Of a stretch of DNA of 64,000 bases, positions 7,826 through 17,446 are shown one piece after another. Source of the stretch: an uncultured Arthrobacter sp. (GTDB lineage Bacteria > Actinomycetota > Actinomycetes > Actinomycetales > Micrococcaceae); contig NZ_CANLXP010000014.1 of the NCBI RefSeq assembly GCF_947495145.1, positions 1 through 64,000 on the forward strand, in the 5' to 3' direction. The position numbers and the translations under genes were made by a program. The stretch's first letter is position 1; each line of letters opens with the position of its first letter. The notes under the pieces are model-generated. The model saw only the letters and a program-made list of their open reading frames with translations. It was not told the origin of the DNA and did not search any database.

Positions 7826-9520
7826 CTACTTGCCGAGCTCGGGATTCCAGGTCTCACACGCCCGCAAGGTCTGCGCCAGTTCCTTACCGCCGCCCTGAGC
7901 GATCAGGTCCGAGTCACCCACGATGATCAGCAGACTCCGCGCCCGCGACATCCCGACATAGAGCTGCTCGGCTGCCCGCTCCGGGTTCTTGAAACCGTCC
8001 ACGCAAAGGATGACAACTGATCGCTCGAGTCCTTTGAAGCCGAGTACATGGCCATAGAATTCGGCCTCCTTCGCATGGAACTCGTTCCAGTACTCGAGGG
8101 TGGTGCCGCCTTCATGGTGCTGCAGGTGAATGGGGTGCCGGTGGTTGGTGGTCAACAGTGCAATCTGGTTCGCCGGCCAGCCCTCGTCGATCAACGCGTC
8201 CACGCAATCCGAGGCGCGGTCCAAGGCCTCGCCGGTAGTGCAGTCCACCCGCCGCACCGGCATCCCCGTGTTCCCGCGCGGCGTGAAGTGCTTCCCGGCC
8301 AGCGGTTTGAAGGTCAGGGCGATGCGGCGAGTGTTGCGAAGATTGTCGTCCACATGGATGGGTATCAGGCCGGCGAGCGGTCCATTGGTAAAGTCCGCGG
8401 TTCCGCCGCTGCGGTGGTAGACATCCTGCCGGTCGTCCATGAAGGCGTAGATCTCGCTGGACCCCGGATCCTTGAGGCACTGGAACAGCGCCTCCCACCA
8501 GAGCGGAGCGAAGTCCTGTGCTTCATCCACCACCACCGCGTCAAACTTCTGCTCGGTCGAAAGGTGAGCGGCTTTCTCCTTGAGAAGTTGAGGCATCTCC
8601 TCGTCGAAATAGGACTGCCCTTCTCCGTCCGGCACCCCGAGGGACCGTACATATTCGTGAAACTCGCCCGTAAACGCCGGTTGCCTCTGCCGCCAGGAGC
8701 CGACCTTGTTCCGCAGGTGCATTCCCAGGCCCTTGTTGTAACAAAAGACCCCAACCCGTTTGCCTGACTTGCAGAGCTCTCGCGCCTTGGCGAGGGCAAG
8801 CCACGTCTTGCCGCTGCCGGCACCGCCCGTGAAACGGATCCGCGCGATATCCCGGGTAGCGGTCAGCAGGGTGTCCTGCCGCTCGGTCAACTGGTCCTGC
8901 AGGTCCTCACTTTCAGCTGTACTGGAGATATCGCTGGGCAGGGAGTCGAAGGTTCCTTCCAGCTTCCGCACAATCCGTGCCAGGTACGACGCCGCCAACG
9001 GAGTTGCGCCGCTGGCTTCCGTCTCGATCGCGTGCCGGATCCTCTCTGCCGCCGCCGGCAGGTCCTCCCGATCAAGAATCAGGGACCGGGGAGCTCCACT
9101 GAGCGTCCAGTCGGCGGGAACGGGGGTGTAGGGAAGGCACGCCATGTAGGCGAAGCGGCTGGTGAGTGGGGACCCCAATTGCTCACCGATCCAGTCCTGG
9201 AACGCGTGTTTGGAGCCTTGGGATTGCACCAATGGGTTCTGAATCGGACGTTTCCCGGATCGGTCCGACTGGTACCACTGGCCCTTATCCACACTGAGCA
9301 GTCCGCCCTTGACCTCGATGGCTGCCATGCCGACACCGGGCCACAGGACGAGCAGGTCGATCTCGTGTTCCGAGCTGCCGTAGCGAACCTGAACCGAGTG
9401 CGCCAGCACCACGCCGTCCGGCAACGCTGCCTTCAATACCTGCCAGACGGCCCGCTCTGCCGCCTGACCGTCATCAAAAACGGGCTTCTCTGGAATGCAC
9501 TTCACGGCGAGGTCAGCCAA
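7826..9520 (-). CDS. NERD nuclease-related domain fused to SF1 helicase
   Basis: A 564-residue protein. Residues 15-130 form a NERD (nuclease-related) domain with HEIDLLVLW and AAIEVKGG, the D...ExK core of the PD-(D/E)XK fold. A superfamily 1 helicase follows: Walker A FTGGAGSGKTW near residue 232, Walker B VVVDEAQDFAPLWW near residue 331, and the UvrD C-terminal motif KEAEFYGHVLGFKGLERSVV with YVGMSRARSLLIIVG at the end. It starts with TTG at 9520 inside the end of the AddA-like gene (8-nt overlap), with AAGG 9 nt upstream; a GTG at 9505 is an alternative. Third gene of an AddB-AddA-NERD operon. It probably unwinds and cuts DNA; similar NERD-helicases appear in phage-defence loci, but that role is inference here. 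Confidence 0.85.
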   Translation of the reverse strand: MADLAVKCIPEKPVFDDGQAAERAVWQVLKAALPDGVVLAHSVQVRYGSSEHEIDLLVLWPGVGMAAIEVKGGLLSVDKGQWYQSDRSGKRPIQNPLVQSQGSKHAFQDWIGEQLGSPLTSRFAYMACLPYTPVPADWTLSGAPRSLILDREDLPAAAERIRHAIETEASGATPLAASYLARIVRKLEGTFDSLPSDISSTAESEDLQDQLTERQDTLLTATRDIARIRFTGGAGSGKTWLALAKARELCKSGKRVGVFCYNKGLGMHLRNKVGSWRQRQPAFTGEFHEYVRSLGVPDGEGQSYFDEEMPQLLKEKAAHLSTEQKFDAVVVDEAQDFAPLWWEALFQCLKDPGSSEIYAFMDDRQDVYHRSGGTADFTNGPLAGLIPIHVDDNLRNTRRIALTFKPLAGKHFTPRGNTGMPVRRVDCTTGEALDRASDCVDALIDEGWPANQIALLTTNHRHPIHLQHHEGGTTLEYWNEFHAKEAEFYGHVLGFKGLERSVVILCVDGFKNPERAAEQLYVGMSRARSLLIIVGDSDLIAQGGGKELAQTLRACETWNPELGK

Positions 9521-12500
9521 TTTTGTATACCTTGCCGAGGGCAGGCAGATGGATCAGGGTCTCGATGACCGGCTTTCCGGTGACATTGAGAAGAGCCTGA
9601 CGGTAGGTTTCCATCTGCCCGAGGTTCTCCTTGCGGATGTGTTCCGCCGGATCATCGCCGGGGTAGCTTTTGTGGTCGATCAGGACGAAGCCATCTGGCA
9701 ATTCAATGAGTAGGTCGATCCAGCCTTCCATGTACTGGTTCTGCGCAGTGCGCCACGAGATGGGAACCTCCCGAAGTACTGATGCTCCCGGATACACCGA
9801 CGCGAGATACTCCGCGATCCGGTCACCCGCGGTGAGAAGCAGTTCGACGCCGATGAGATCGCCTACCTGCCACCGGTCAAGAATTTCTTTGGCAACACCG
9901 AGCTGCCCGGCTCGATCGAGCGCCGTGTACTCAGTGCCGAGATACGCGTGAATGGCCGACCCTACGGCCGCCCAACGTTCGTCTCCGCGGGTGGCGAGCG
10001 GATCACCGAGGTGCGCGTGCTCGTAGATGCGGACGTTGGCTCCGTCCGTAGTTGTCTGGGCGCTCGCCTTGATCCGCGCGGGCGGATGGGCACCGATCAA
10101 AGGGGCGCTAGCGGCGTCGTCGTACTGGATGGAGGAGGTGGAGCCAGCACGCTCAGGTGCGTCCTCTGCTACGTAGGTCTGCACGTACGCGGGCAGTTCG
10201 TTGCCGTTCACCGTGATCCGGCCGTCGTGTTCCTCGCCCGACCACTTGATCAGACCGGAAATGCCCAGGTCATTCAATCCAAGCGGCGAGCTGCCCTTTG
10301 CGGTGAGGACGGTGGTGTTGATGGATCGGGTCATCCCCACATACATGAGGCGGGCTGCATTTCGGCGTTCGCGGGCCTCATTGGCCATAAGGACGTCGCT
10401 GGATTTCGCCGCGGCGTCCAGCGGTGATCCCTTGTACGGGAAGGGAGAGGGCCAAAAGCGGATCCAGCGGCCGGCAAGGGGCTGATCAAGGTCGAATTCG
10501 CCGTCGGACTCAACCGCCACACCGAAGGCGCGAGCACCCACTTCGCGGTCGAGGCTTTCCATGATGACCACCGGCCACTCGAGCCCTTTTGCCTTGTGAT
10601 AGGTCATTACATTGACGACGTCGTCACCCGAGTTGTCAGATGCAACCGCCTCCGATTCGGACAGGAACTGCAGTGCGCCACGCAGTGTCGCTGGCGCCTT
10701 CAGCGCTTTCGCGGCCTCGTAGTAGTTGTTGAACTCGGCGCGTACGGCGTCGAGGTTCCGCAGTCGCGTTTCGGGCGCCGACCAGGTTTTCAGCAGCCCG
10801 GGCAGGCCGACCAGACTGACGACTTCCTCGAACACCTCTGTGGGCGTCGAAGCGATCGCGCGCTCGCTCAGCTCCGTGAGTGTTGTACAGAGCGGATCGG
10901 CGGCCCATCGCCCGAGAGTTTCAGCAGGCTCGGGCGAGGCAAGTAACTCCTGCTGCCAGTTTTCGTGTGCCCCGTGGCGCGGGTGCAGGGCGACAAGCTC
11001 GCTAAGCGCGATGGTGTCTCGCGCATCGGCCACGAAAGCCAGCGCGGCCCGCGCCAGCTGCACCTCACGGGAACTCAGCAGCGGCTGACTGTTGAGCGTT
11101 GCCCGGATACCGAGAGCGGACAGCGCTGCTGCCACTGCCTGCGCTTCCTTGTTGGTGCGCGTGAGCACGGCGATCTCTTTCGGGGCCAGCGTCGGACGCC
11201 GACGCAGCAGGTCGGTGACACCGATAGCGGTTGCCGCAAGCCGCTCTTCGTCCTTCCCTGCTGTCCGGCTCCACGCTTCGACAGACCCGCCAGTGCAGTG
11301 GCCACGGGCGTCCGGCAACCGGAGCTCCACGGACTCGCGGCTCATCCCAACGGCTCCAAAGAGCGGGATGAAGGTTGCATTGGACAGGTCGAGAGGCACC
11401 TGCTCGGACCTCCAGGAGCTGCTCAGCATCTCCCGCTGGGTCACCTTGGAGACCACCGCATCCATCAGTTCCGGATCGGTTCCTCGGAACTCGTAGATGG
11501 CCTGCTTGGGGTCGCCCACCCAGACGGCTTGATCGACGAGCCTGCTGAGCTGCAGAAACAGCTCGAGCTGGAGGGGGCTGGTGTCCTGGAACTCATCGAC
11601 CACAAGGAACTGCACCCGCTGCGAGAAAGACTGCCGGAACGCCTCATTCTCACGGACGAGTTTGAGGGCCAGTGTTTCCTGGTCCACGAAGTCCATCAGC
11701 CCGAGAGTGTGTTTGAAAAGCTCGAACGCTTCGAGGCATTCAGCAGCGCAGGCGTAGATGAGCCGAATGAACTGCTCAATATCGTCGTGGAACGCAGGAT
11801 TACTCAGCAACTCCTCCTGGAACGCAGCGATGGGCTGCTCAAAGATGGATTTAATGAGTTTCGACGAGACGGCTGGAACGGCCCCACGCCACTGCTCCCA
11901 GGAGATGTCCTCCACCGCGCCCATGGAGGTGATCCGGTGGACGACCTTGGGCCAGTTCTCCGCAAAGTTCTTCGCGGCAAGGTTGACGGCCTTACCGGCA
12001 GGATCGACGCCATCGCGCACCACAGCCTGAAGCGTCGGTAGCGCCTGACGGAGACCGTCGAGCCAGGCTTCCCTCCCGTCATACGTTCCCCGCTCCTCCA
12101 ACACGCTCTGGTAACCCTCCCAGGAACGTTCGGCACAGACGGCAAGGTCGCGCGGGGCAAGCAGGTTGTTGCGTGCCGCATCGCAGACGCCGCGGACAAT
12201 TCCCAGCCATTCGCCGTCATCAGCCAGGCTCATTCTCCGCGCGATCGGCAGGATCCGCTCTGAGTAATCAGCAAGCACTTCGTCGGTAGCGAGTCGGAAA
12301 ATACCGTCCTGCTCACCCTCCGCGATCGCTTCGAGCGCAGGGGACAACCCGGCGTCAATTGCGTATTCGGTGAGGAGCCTGCTGCAGACGCTGTTGACGG
12401 TGCCGATGAGACTCGTGGACAGTTGCTGAGCTGCTTCCTTGAGCTTCAGGGGATCCGGCGCGACGGGACTGTGAGCGCTGGAACCCTGATCGCCGGAGCC

Positions 12501-12728
12501 CTTATCGTCCGACAGCCCGTGTTCACTCGGCACACCCTGGTCGTCCAACAGCCGCAGCGCTATGCGTTCCTTGAGTTCACCGGCTGCTTTCTTGGTGAAG
12601 GTGGTTGCCATGATGGCAGCGGCAGGCGTGCCGCCGGCGATGCGGTCGGCGATGACGTTGGTCAGCGCATGCGTCTTCCCGGTACCGGCACTTGCCGAAA
12701 TCATGAGTACGTTGCTGAGGGTGTTCAT
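9513..12728 (-). CDS. AddA-like UvrD helicase-nuclease
   Basis: A 1071-residue SF1A helicase with a RecB-type nuclease tail. Walker A SASAGTGKTHAL lies at residues 11-22, Walker B VVDEFQDTSPLQLE near 378, the late helicase motif VMTYHKAKGLEWPVV near 708, and a PD-(D/E)XK nuclease at the C-terminus with GWIDLL near 1003, LIDHKS near 1016 and a Q-x3-Y helix (QMETYRQAL). All nuclease core residues are present. It overlaps the AddB-like gene by 4 nt (ATGA) and the NERD-helicase by 8 nt. The arrangement equals AddAB: double-strand end resection for recombination or destruction of foreign DNA. It is shorter than Bacillus AddA (about 1230). Many actinobacteria use AdnAB for resection, so this could be an additional, accessory complex. 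Confidence 0.85.
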   Translation of the reverse strand: MNTLSNVLMISASAGTGKTHALTNVIADRIAGGTPAAAIMATTFTKKAAGELKERIALRLLDDQGVPSEHGLSDDKGSGDQGSSAHSPVAPDPLKLKEAAQQLSTSLIGTVNSVCSRLLTEYAIDAGLSPALEAIAEGEQDGIFRLATDEVLADYSERILPIARRMSLADDGEWLGIVRGVCDAARNNLLAPRDLAVCAERSWEGYQSVLEERGTYDGREAWLDGLRQALPTLQAVVRDGVDPAGKAVNLAAKNFAENWPKVVHRITSMGAVEDISWEQWRGAVPAVSSKLIKSIFEQPIAAFQEELLSNPAFHDDIEQFIRLIYACAAECLEAFELFKHTLGLMDFVDQETLALKLVRENEAFRQSFSQRVQFLVVDEFQDTSPLQLELFLQLSRLVDQAVWVGDPKQAIYEFRGTDPELMDAVVSKVTQREMLSSSWRSEQVPLDLSNATFIPLFGAVGMSRESVELRLPDARGHCTGGSVEAWSRTAGKDEERLAATAIGVTDLLRRRPTLAPKEIAVLTRTNKEAQAVAAALSALGIRATLNSQPLLSSREVQLARAALAFVADARDTIALSELVALHPRHGAHENWQQELLASPEPAETLGRWAADPLCTTLTELSERAIASTPTEVFEEVVSLVGLPGLLKTWSAPETRLRNLDAVRAEFNNYYEAAKALKAPATLRGALQFLSESEAVASDNSGDDVVNVMTYHKAKGLEWPVVIMESLDREVGARAFGVAVESDGEFDLDQPLAGRWIRFWPSPFPYKGSPLDAAAKSSDVLMANEARERRNAARLMYVGMTRSINTTVLTAKGSSPLGLNDLGISGLIKWSGEEHDGRITVNGNELPAYVQTYVAEDAPERAGSTSSIQYDDAASAPLIGAHPPARIKASAQTTTDGANVRIYEHAHLGDPLATRGDERWAAVGSAIHAYLGTEYTALDRAGQLGVAKEILDRWQVGDLIGVELLLTAGDRIAEYLASVYPGASVLREVPISWRTAQNQYMEGWIDLLIELPDGFVLIDHKSYPGDDPAEHIRKENLGQMETYRQALLNVTGKPVIETLIHLPALGKVYKIG

Positions 12729-15397
12729 GAGAAATCGCCCGCTAATCCGCAGAGCCTGCTGAAGTGGCAGAACCGGCAGGGCGGCTTGCCATAGAAACGC
12801 CCGTCCGCAGCTGCCTGGGCCTCACCGGTTTCCCCGCCGGCCGCCTCACGGGCTGCGTCCACCAGCGGCGTTGCCGTGACACGGCCATGAACTACTTCCG
12901 AGACAGAAAAGGTCGCCGCTTTCACTGCGGTATCCCACAGTGCGTTCGGTCCTTCCGCTTCTGTCACGGTTCCACCCAGGCCAGCATGGGTGGACGCGAA
13001 GGTGCCCTGCTTGAGCAGGTAATAGGCGGCCGGCCCGTTTTCGCCGGCTGGCCCGCCTTCGCCGACATACTCGCCGGCATCCTCAGAGAGCGCCCACTGG
13101 TACAGCGCCAGCTGAAGGGCCTTTCCTTCGCGCACCTCCTCCAGACGGTACTTGTCCCGGTTGCTCCATTTCAGGTCGATGACGGCGGGCCTGCCTTCGC
13201 CGTCGATGCCTGCGACGTCGATGGAGCCTCTTACCGGAACCGCCACCTGCTTGCCGTCCACGGTGAGTTCAAGTGTCTTCTCGAACGGCTTCTCAACATC
13301 CTGGATGATGATGCCGGCAGCGCTCACCCAGGTGAAGAACTTCATCACGTTTGAGGACAGCACAGCGCGCAGGTTTTTCAGCCTCGCGCTCTGCCCCGGC
13401 AGGAGAAGTTGTGACGCGAGGTGCGGCAGGAGTTCGTCAATTTTCCGGTCTATTTCCTCGGGCGTGGGGACGACGCGGAGCTGGGCTGAGAGATCGTGAT
13501 GCAGTTCCTCGACCAGCTTGTGCGCGAAGATCCCGATCATGGTGTTGCCGCTCGGTGCGCTGTCGGCGTCCGCCGGCCGCAGCCGCATTTTCTTGTCCAG
13601 CACCCAGGCCAGGGAACATCCGAGCAGATTGCCGAGCTGGCTAAAGGACAGCGCGTCAGGGGTGAAATCTGCCCGCGGCTCCAGCTCGAACTCAAGGGGC
13701 GGCGGTGCTACGGGGAGGCGATCGACCGGTGTTACCTGCGCGGACCGCCCTGCCAGGGCCCAGACATTGCTCTGAACCGGTTGCGCAGGTGCAATGGTGC
13801 GGTCGCTGATCTGATCCCGCAGCGACCGCCCCGAATCCGTTGCCGGTTGCGCGGCGACCAGCGCCTCAAGCAGAGGGTTATTCTCGGTGGGCTCGCCTTC
13901 CTGCTGCGCAGTCTGAACGATCAGCAAGTTCCGGCAACGCCGCGAGGAAGCGACTGACTGGGTGATCTGAAGCATCGCGAGGCTCTCGGGCGACGGCAGG
14001 TGAACGCCGACTGACTTCAGTGCCTCAACGTCTGATTTGTCCCAGCGACGGGTTCGGGGCGCAGTCGCATCGTGGAATCCCCACCACAGGACATCATCCA
14101 CAGGATCCATCAGCTCGGTCAGGTGTCCAAGCCGCAGCCAGTCGGAGGCTTCACTAGCCGCGAGCGGATTGGTGGTTTCAGCGACTACCGACGAAATGAT
14201 GCGCCGCAGGTCTGTGCGGCACACCCGCGGCAGGTCGGAAATCAGGGCCGTCAGTGTCTGCAGCTGCGCGTAGGTGGAAGCCAACTCGGGGCGACGATGA
14301 GTAATCTTGTTGAGCCTCTTCGCGAGCCACTCGGCCTTGGCGGCCATCTGCGCACCGCTGACGCCGTCGTGTTCGATCAGGAGATCGCGGGAGAACAGGC
14401 TGTCGAGCTCGGACGCCGTCTCAGCGTCGAGATCGGGTAGCTCTGCAATCGCCTCCAGTGCGGTATTCCATGCCGCCCCGCCGGTTCCCGGCTCCGCCTT
14501 CAGCGCCTTGAGCAGCTCACGTCCGGCCGCGCGTCGGACGGGGGAGACGGGCAGCGAGAGGAACTCGCTGAGCAACTGCACATTCGCCGGACCCCAGATG
14601 ATCTCCATGAAGAGCGGGATGATCTGGTCCTGTGCACGCCAGCGGGACCTGGCGCCAATGCCCACCCTGGGCAACCCGCGTGCGTGGAGGTAGTGGTCCA
14701 GAATGCTGGTCTGGGAGGAAACGACGACGGCGGTGCTCGTCTCATTAACCGCACCGCCCATACTGCCGCCAGCGCCCAACCACCGGGCGGCGTGCTCAGC
14801 GGCTTCCCATTCCGTTTCCGCCTGCAGAACGGTGATGCTGGGCAGCGGCGCCGCGTTGGGCTCCGGCTCGTAGATATCAACGCCGCGCACCTCGAGCTTT
14901 CCGAGGATTTCCTGCCAGATCGCGGGAAAGGAAGACCGGGGGTGCTGCAGCGCAATGGCTGAGATTCCAAGCGGAAGGGGCGTGTCCAGGGCGGCCGGAA
15001 GACCGGCTACGTCATCAGCGAGTGCCGGTGAAAGCGGAAGTTCGACTGCCTCAGCCGCAGCCAGGGTCTGCAACAGATTGGAGGAGCTATCGGCGGGAAG
15101 ACGGCCGTCCCAACCGTTGGCTACCAGATCATCCCGCGCGTAAAGGAGGTCCTGCGCGGTTGACCATGGGTCTACGGCAAAGGAGGTCGAAAACCACGCG
15201 GATAAATTGTCCAGTGCGCGCAAACGTGCGACGTACTGGTTCACGCGTACAAGGTGCGTAACTTCAGGCCGCGTGATGCCGAGCCTGGTCTGCAGCAGCG
15301 CCACAAAGCCGAGGCGGCCGAGCCGGACGGTGTTCAGGCCACCGGACCGAAAAGACCACGGCGCGCGGTCGAGAAACCAACCGAATTCAACCCTCAT
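12725..15397 (-). CDS. AddB-like PD-(D/E)XK nuclease with Fe-S site
   Basis: An 890-residue protein starting MRVEFGWFLDRAPW; I chose the ATG at 15397 because a GGGGAG precedes it and the longer frame runs into the next gene. The first half is a degenerate helicase-like region without a clear Walker A. The C-terminal nuclease has GSIDVAG near residue 727 and AVIDLKWS near 739. A cysteine at about 593 (LLGCSLAW) together with CRFCHFSRLC at the very end has the one-plus-three spacing of the 4Fe-4S cluster of AddB and Cas4. It should pair with the AddA-like protein as a dual-nuclease resection machine. First gene of the operon; 94 nt downstream of the EEP gene. Confidence 0.8.
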   Translation of the reverse strand: MRVEFGWFLDRAPWSFRSGGLNTVRLGRLGFVALLQTRLGITRPEVTHLVRVNQYVARLRALDNLSAWFSTSFAVDPWSTAQDLLYARDDLVANGWDGRLPADSSSNLLQTLAAAEAVELPLSPALADDVAGLPAALDTPLPLGISAIALQHPRSSFPAIWQEILGKLEVRGVDIYEPEPNAAPLPSITVLQAETEWEAAEHAARWLGAGGSMGGAVNETSTAVVVSSQTSILDHYLHARGLPRVGIGARSRWRAQDQIIPLFMEIIWGPANVQLLSEFLSLPVSPVRRAAGRELLKALKAEPGTGGAAWNTALEAIAELPDLDAETASELDSLFSRDLLIEHDGVSGAQMAAKAEWLAKRLNKITHRRPELASTYAQLQTLTALISDLPRVCRTDLRRIISSVVAETTNPLAASEASDWLRLGHLTELMDPVDDVLWWGFHDATAPRTRRWDKSDVEALKSVGVHLPSPESLAMLQITQSVASSRRCRNLLIVQTAQQEGEPTENNPLLEALVAAQPATDSGRSLRDQISDRTIAPAQPVQSNVWALAGRSAQVTPVDRLPVAPPPLEFELEPRADFTPDALSFSQLGNLLGCSLAWVLDKKMRLRPADADSAPSGNTMIGIFAHKLVEELHHDLSAQLRVVPTPEEIDRKIDELLPHLASQLLLPGQSARLKNLRAVLSSNVMKFFTWVSAAGIIIQDVEKPFEKTLELTVDGKQVAVPVRGSIDVAGIDGEGRPAVIDLKWSNRDKYRLEEVREGKALQLALYQWALSEDAGEYVGEGGPAGENGPAAYYLLKQGTFASTHAGLGGTVTEAEGPNALWDTAVKAATFSVSEVVHGRVTATPLVDAAREAAGGETGEAQAAADGRFYGKPPCRFCHFSRLCGLAGDFS

Positions 15398-15491
15398 GAT
15401 TGCCCCGCTCCCCGTGCCCGCCGTCGCGGAATTGTGCTGCCTGAGCAGCTGTTCAGTGGAATCCTGAACGTAACAGCCGCTACTGACAATT

Positions 15492-16208
15492 CTAGGCGGG
15501 CTGGATCTCTTCGACCGTCTCCGGCTCGTCGCCGCTCTCCCGGTAGTCGGCCAGCACCAGAATCGGCAAGTGGTCCGACGCCCCACGAGGCAGGGTTTCT
15601 ACCTTCTCAATGTCCAGCCCGCGCGACGTCGCAAAGTCGAAGTGCCCCCGGAAGACCATGCCTCGTGTGTAAGTGCGGCGGTCGCTCAAAGACAGGTCGT
15701 AACCGGACTCGTTCATGCGCTCGGTTAGCTTCTGGGTGAAGAACGGATAGTTGAAGTCGCCCACCATCAACGTCGCGAAGTCGTCCCCCATGCTGAGCAG
15801 TTCGGCGTGCGCGGCGTTGATCTGGTGTCTGCGCAACGAGTTGGACGCAGTCAGCGGAGCGGCATGGAAGGAACCGGCAACCAGCGTATGGTCCGTCTCC
15901 AAATCCAGGAGCTTTACGCCGATCAGCCGCTCATGAGCCGGCGTAAGCACGCGGTCGTGCAGCGACTTTTTCAGGGAGAACGAATCGGCCCTGACCATGT
16001 CGAACCGCTCCCGCCGGTAGTACATCGCCAGCCCCAAGCGGTTCTCCTTGGTGGCGGTGGCCATCTGCAGGTCTCCGACGATGTCGGGCAGGTCTGATGC
16101 ATCGCATTCCTGCAGGCACAGCAGATCAACCTCGTAGTCCTGCGCGAGGGCTTCGAGCTCTCCCCGGGCCTTGTGCTCACGAAGGTTGTAGCTGATGGTG
16201 CGTATCAG
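15492..16208 (-). CDS. Endonuclease/exonuclease/phosphatase family protein (probable CTG start)
   Basis: A 238-239-residue EEP-fold protein. The reading frame is homologous from ISYNLREHKARGELEAL onward, which is upstream of the first ATG (16064); no ATG, GTG or TTG lies in frame before it. A strong AAAGGAG sits 6-7 nt before an in-frame CTG at 16208, which I take as the start. Motifs: VDLLCLQE (metal-binding Glu) near residue 31, LMVGDFNYP (Asp-Asn) in the middle, GASDHLPILV (Asp-His) at the end. It should be a Mg2+-dependent phosphodiesterase or nuclease; substrate unknown. It lies upstream of the AddB-AddA-NERD genes in the same direction, so a joint role is possible but unproven. Confidence 0.8.
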   Translation of the reverse strand: MIRTISYNLREHKARGELEALAQDYEVDLLCLQECDASDLPDIVGDLQMATATKENRLGLAMYYRRERFDMVRADSFSLKKSLHDRVLTPAHERLIGVKLLDLETDHTLVAGSFHAAPLTASNSLRRHQINAAHAELLSMGDDFATLMVGDFNYPFFTQKLTERMNESGYDLSLSDRRTYTRGMVFRGHFDFATSRGLDIEKVETLPRGASDHLPILVLADYRESGDEPETVEEIQPA

Positions 16209-16260
16209 GGCCGCACTCCTTTGGCTGTGGAAGGCAGAAGCAGATTCAGTCTAGACACTC

Positions 16261-17373
16261 TCAGTGCCTGTCGAACACGATGACTTGCCGGATTGCTTTC
16301 CCCTCAGCCAGCTGGTCCATCGCCTCATTGATGTCGTCCAGCGCAATATGCGAGGAAATGAGCGCCTCGACGGGCAGCTTCCCTTCGCGCCAAAGTTGGG
16401 CGTATTTCGGAATGTCCCGTTCCGGTACCGCGGATCCCAAATAACTGCCCACTATCATGCGTGCCTCAGCCGTGAGCCCGAGCGGTGCAATCGAAGCGCG
16501 CGCGCCGGGCGAGGGAAGCCCTACCGTGACGGTGGTGCCGCCGACGTCAGTCAGTTGCACTGCCGTCTCGAAAGCCCGAACGTTCCCTGCGGCCTCGATG
16601 ACGACGGGTGCCTTGAGCCCGGCGTCGAGCGCTTCCTGCGGTGTGTAGACGGCGGTGGCGCCCAGGTTCCGTGCCGTTTCCAGCTTCGATGGGACTGCAT
16701 CGACGCCGATGACGTCGCCTTTAGCCAGCGAGATCGCCGTGATCAGCGCAGCCATGCCGACGCCGCCCAGCCCCACAATGATTACCGTGTCACCGTCCTG
16801 TGGCTTGCCGGTGTTGATGACCGCACCGCCGCCGGTCAGGACAGCGCAACCGAGGACGGCGGCGATCTCCGGCGGGACGTCGTCGTCGATTTTTACCGCT
16901 GATTTTCGATTCACGACGGCGTGGGTAGCGAAGCCGGATACGCCCAGGTGATGCTTGATGTCCTCACCGTTACGGTGAAGGCGCTGCCCGCCGTCGAGCA
17001 GTACGCCCGCGTTGTTGGCAGCCGATCCGACGCTGCACGGAAGCTTCCCTTCGGTGCGGCAGTTCCGGCATTCGCCGCAGCGAGGAAGGAACGCCATGAC
17101 GACCCGATCGCCAACGGCGAGATCCGTCACGGCATCGCCCAGTTGTTCGACCCGGCCCGCCGCCTCGTGTCCAAGCAGCATCGGGACCGGCCGCACCCGA
17201 TTCCCGTCGACGACGGACAAATCCGAGTGGCATAGCCCTGCCGCTTCGATGCGCACCAGGATTTCGTCGGGTCCCGGTGGATCAAGCTCCACCTCACCGA
17301 TGCTGATGGGGCGGGAGTCGGCATAGGGCCGGCTCCGTCCGATTTCTTCGAGGACTGCGCCAGTGATTTTCAT
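16261..17373 (-). CDS. Zinc-dependent alcohol dehydrogenase
   Basis: A 370-residue medium-chain dehydrogenase. I use the ATG at 17373 (MKITGAVLEE) because the family begins there; the frame is open further upstream without homology. The catalytic zinc ligands are in GLCHSDLS and LLGHEAAGRV, the structural zinc site is CGECRNCRTEGKLPC (four Cys), and the coenzyme fold is IIVGLGGVGMAAL. It belongs to the class III/AdhC-like group, oxidising alcohols or reducing aldehydes with NAD(P). The exact substrate is unknown. It lies 73 nt downstream of the HAD phosphatase gene and may be co-transcribed. Confidence 0.85.
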   Translation of the reverse strand: MKITGAVLEEIGRSRPYADSRPISIGEVELDPPGPDEILVRIEAAGLCHSDLSVVDGNRVRPVPMLLGHEAAGRVEQLGDAVTDLAVGDRVVMAFLPRCGECRNCRTEGKLPCSVGSAANNAGVLLDGGQRLHRNGEDIKHHLGVSGFATHAVVNRKSAVKIDDDVPPEIAAVLGCAVLTGGGAVINTGKPQDGDTVIIVGLGGVGMAALITAISLAKGDVIGVDAVPSKLETARNLGATAVYTPQEALDAGLKAPVVIEAAGNVRAFETAVQLTDVGGTTVTVGLPSPGARASIAPLGLTAEARMIVGSYLGSAVPERDIPKYAQLWREGKLPVEALISSHIALDDINEAMDQLAEGKAIRQVIVFDRH

Positions 17374-17446
17374 GGGTGCCTTTATCCGGTGATTCAGGTC
17401 GTGGCGGCCAGGCGCCGTCGGGTGAGCGCACAGGGATAATCCGGCT

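Noticed and set aside
10965-12041. 358-codon plus-strand frame opposite the AddA-like gene
   Set aside because: Shadow of a long conserved helicase gene in GC-rich DNA, with no domain pattern of its own.
15398-15586. N-terminal extension of the AddB-like protein
   Set aside because: Low-complexity basic sequence overlapping the EEP gene end; the ATG at 15397 has a ribosome site and the homologous start.
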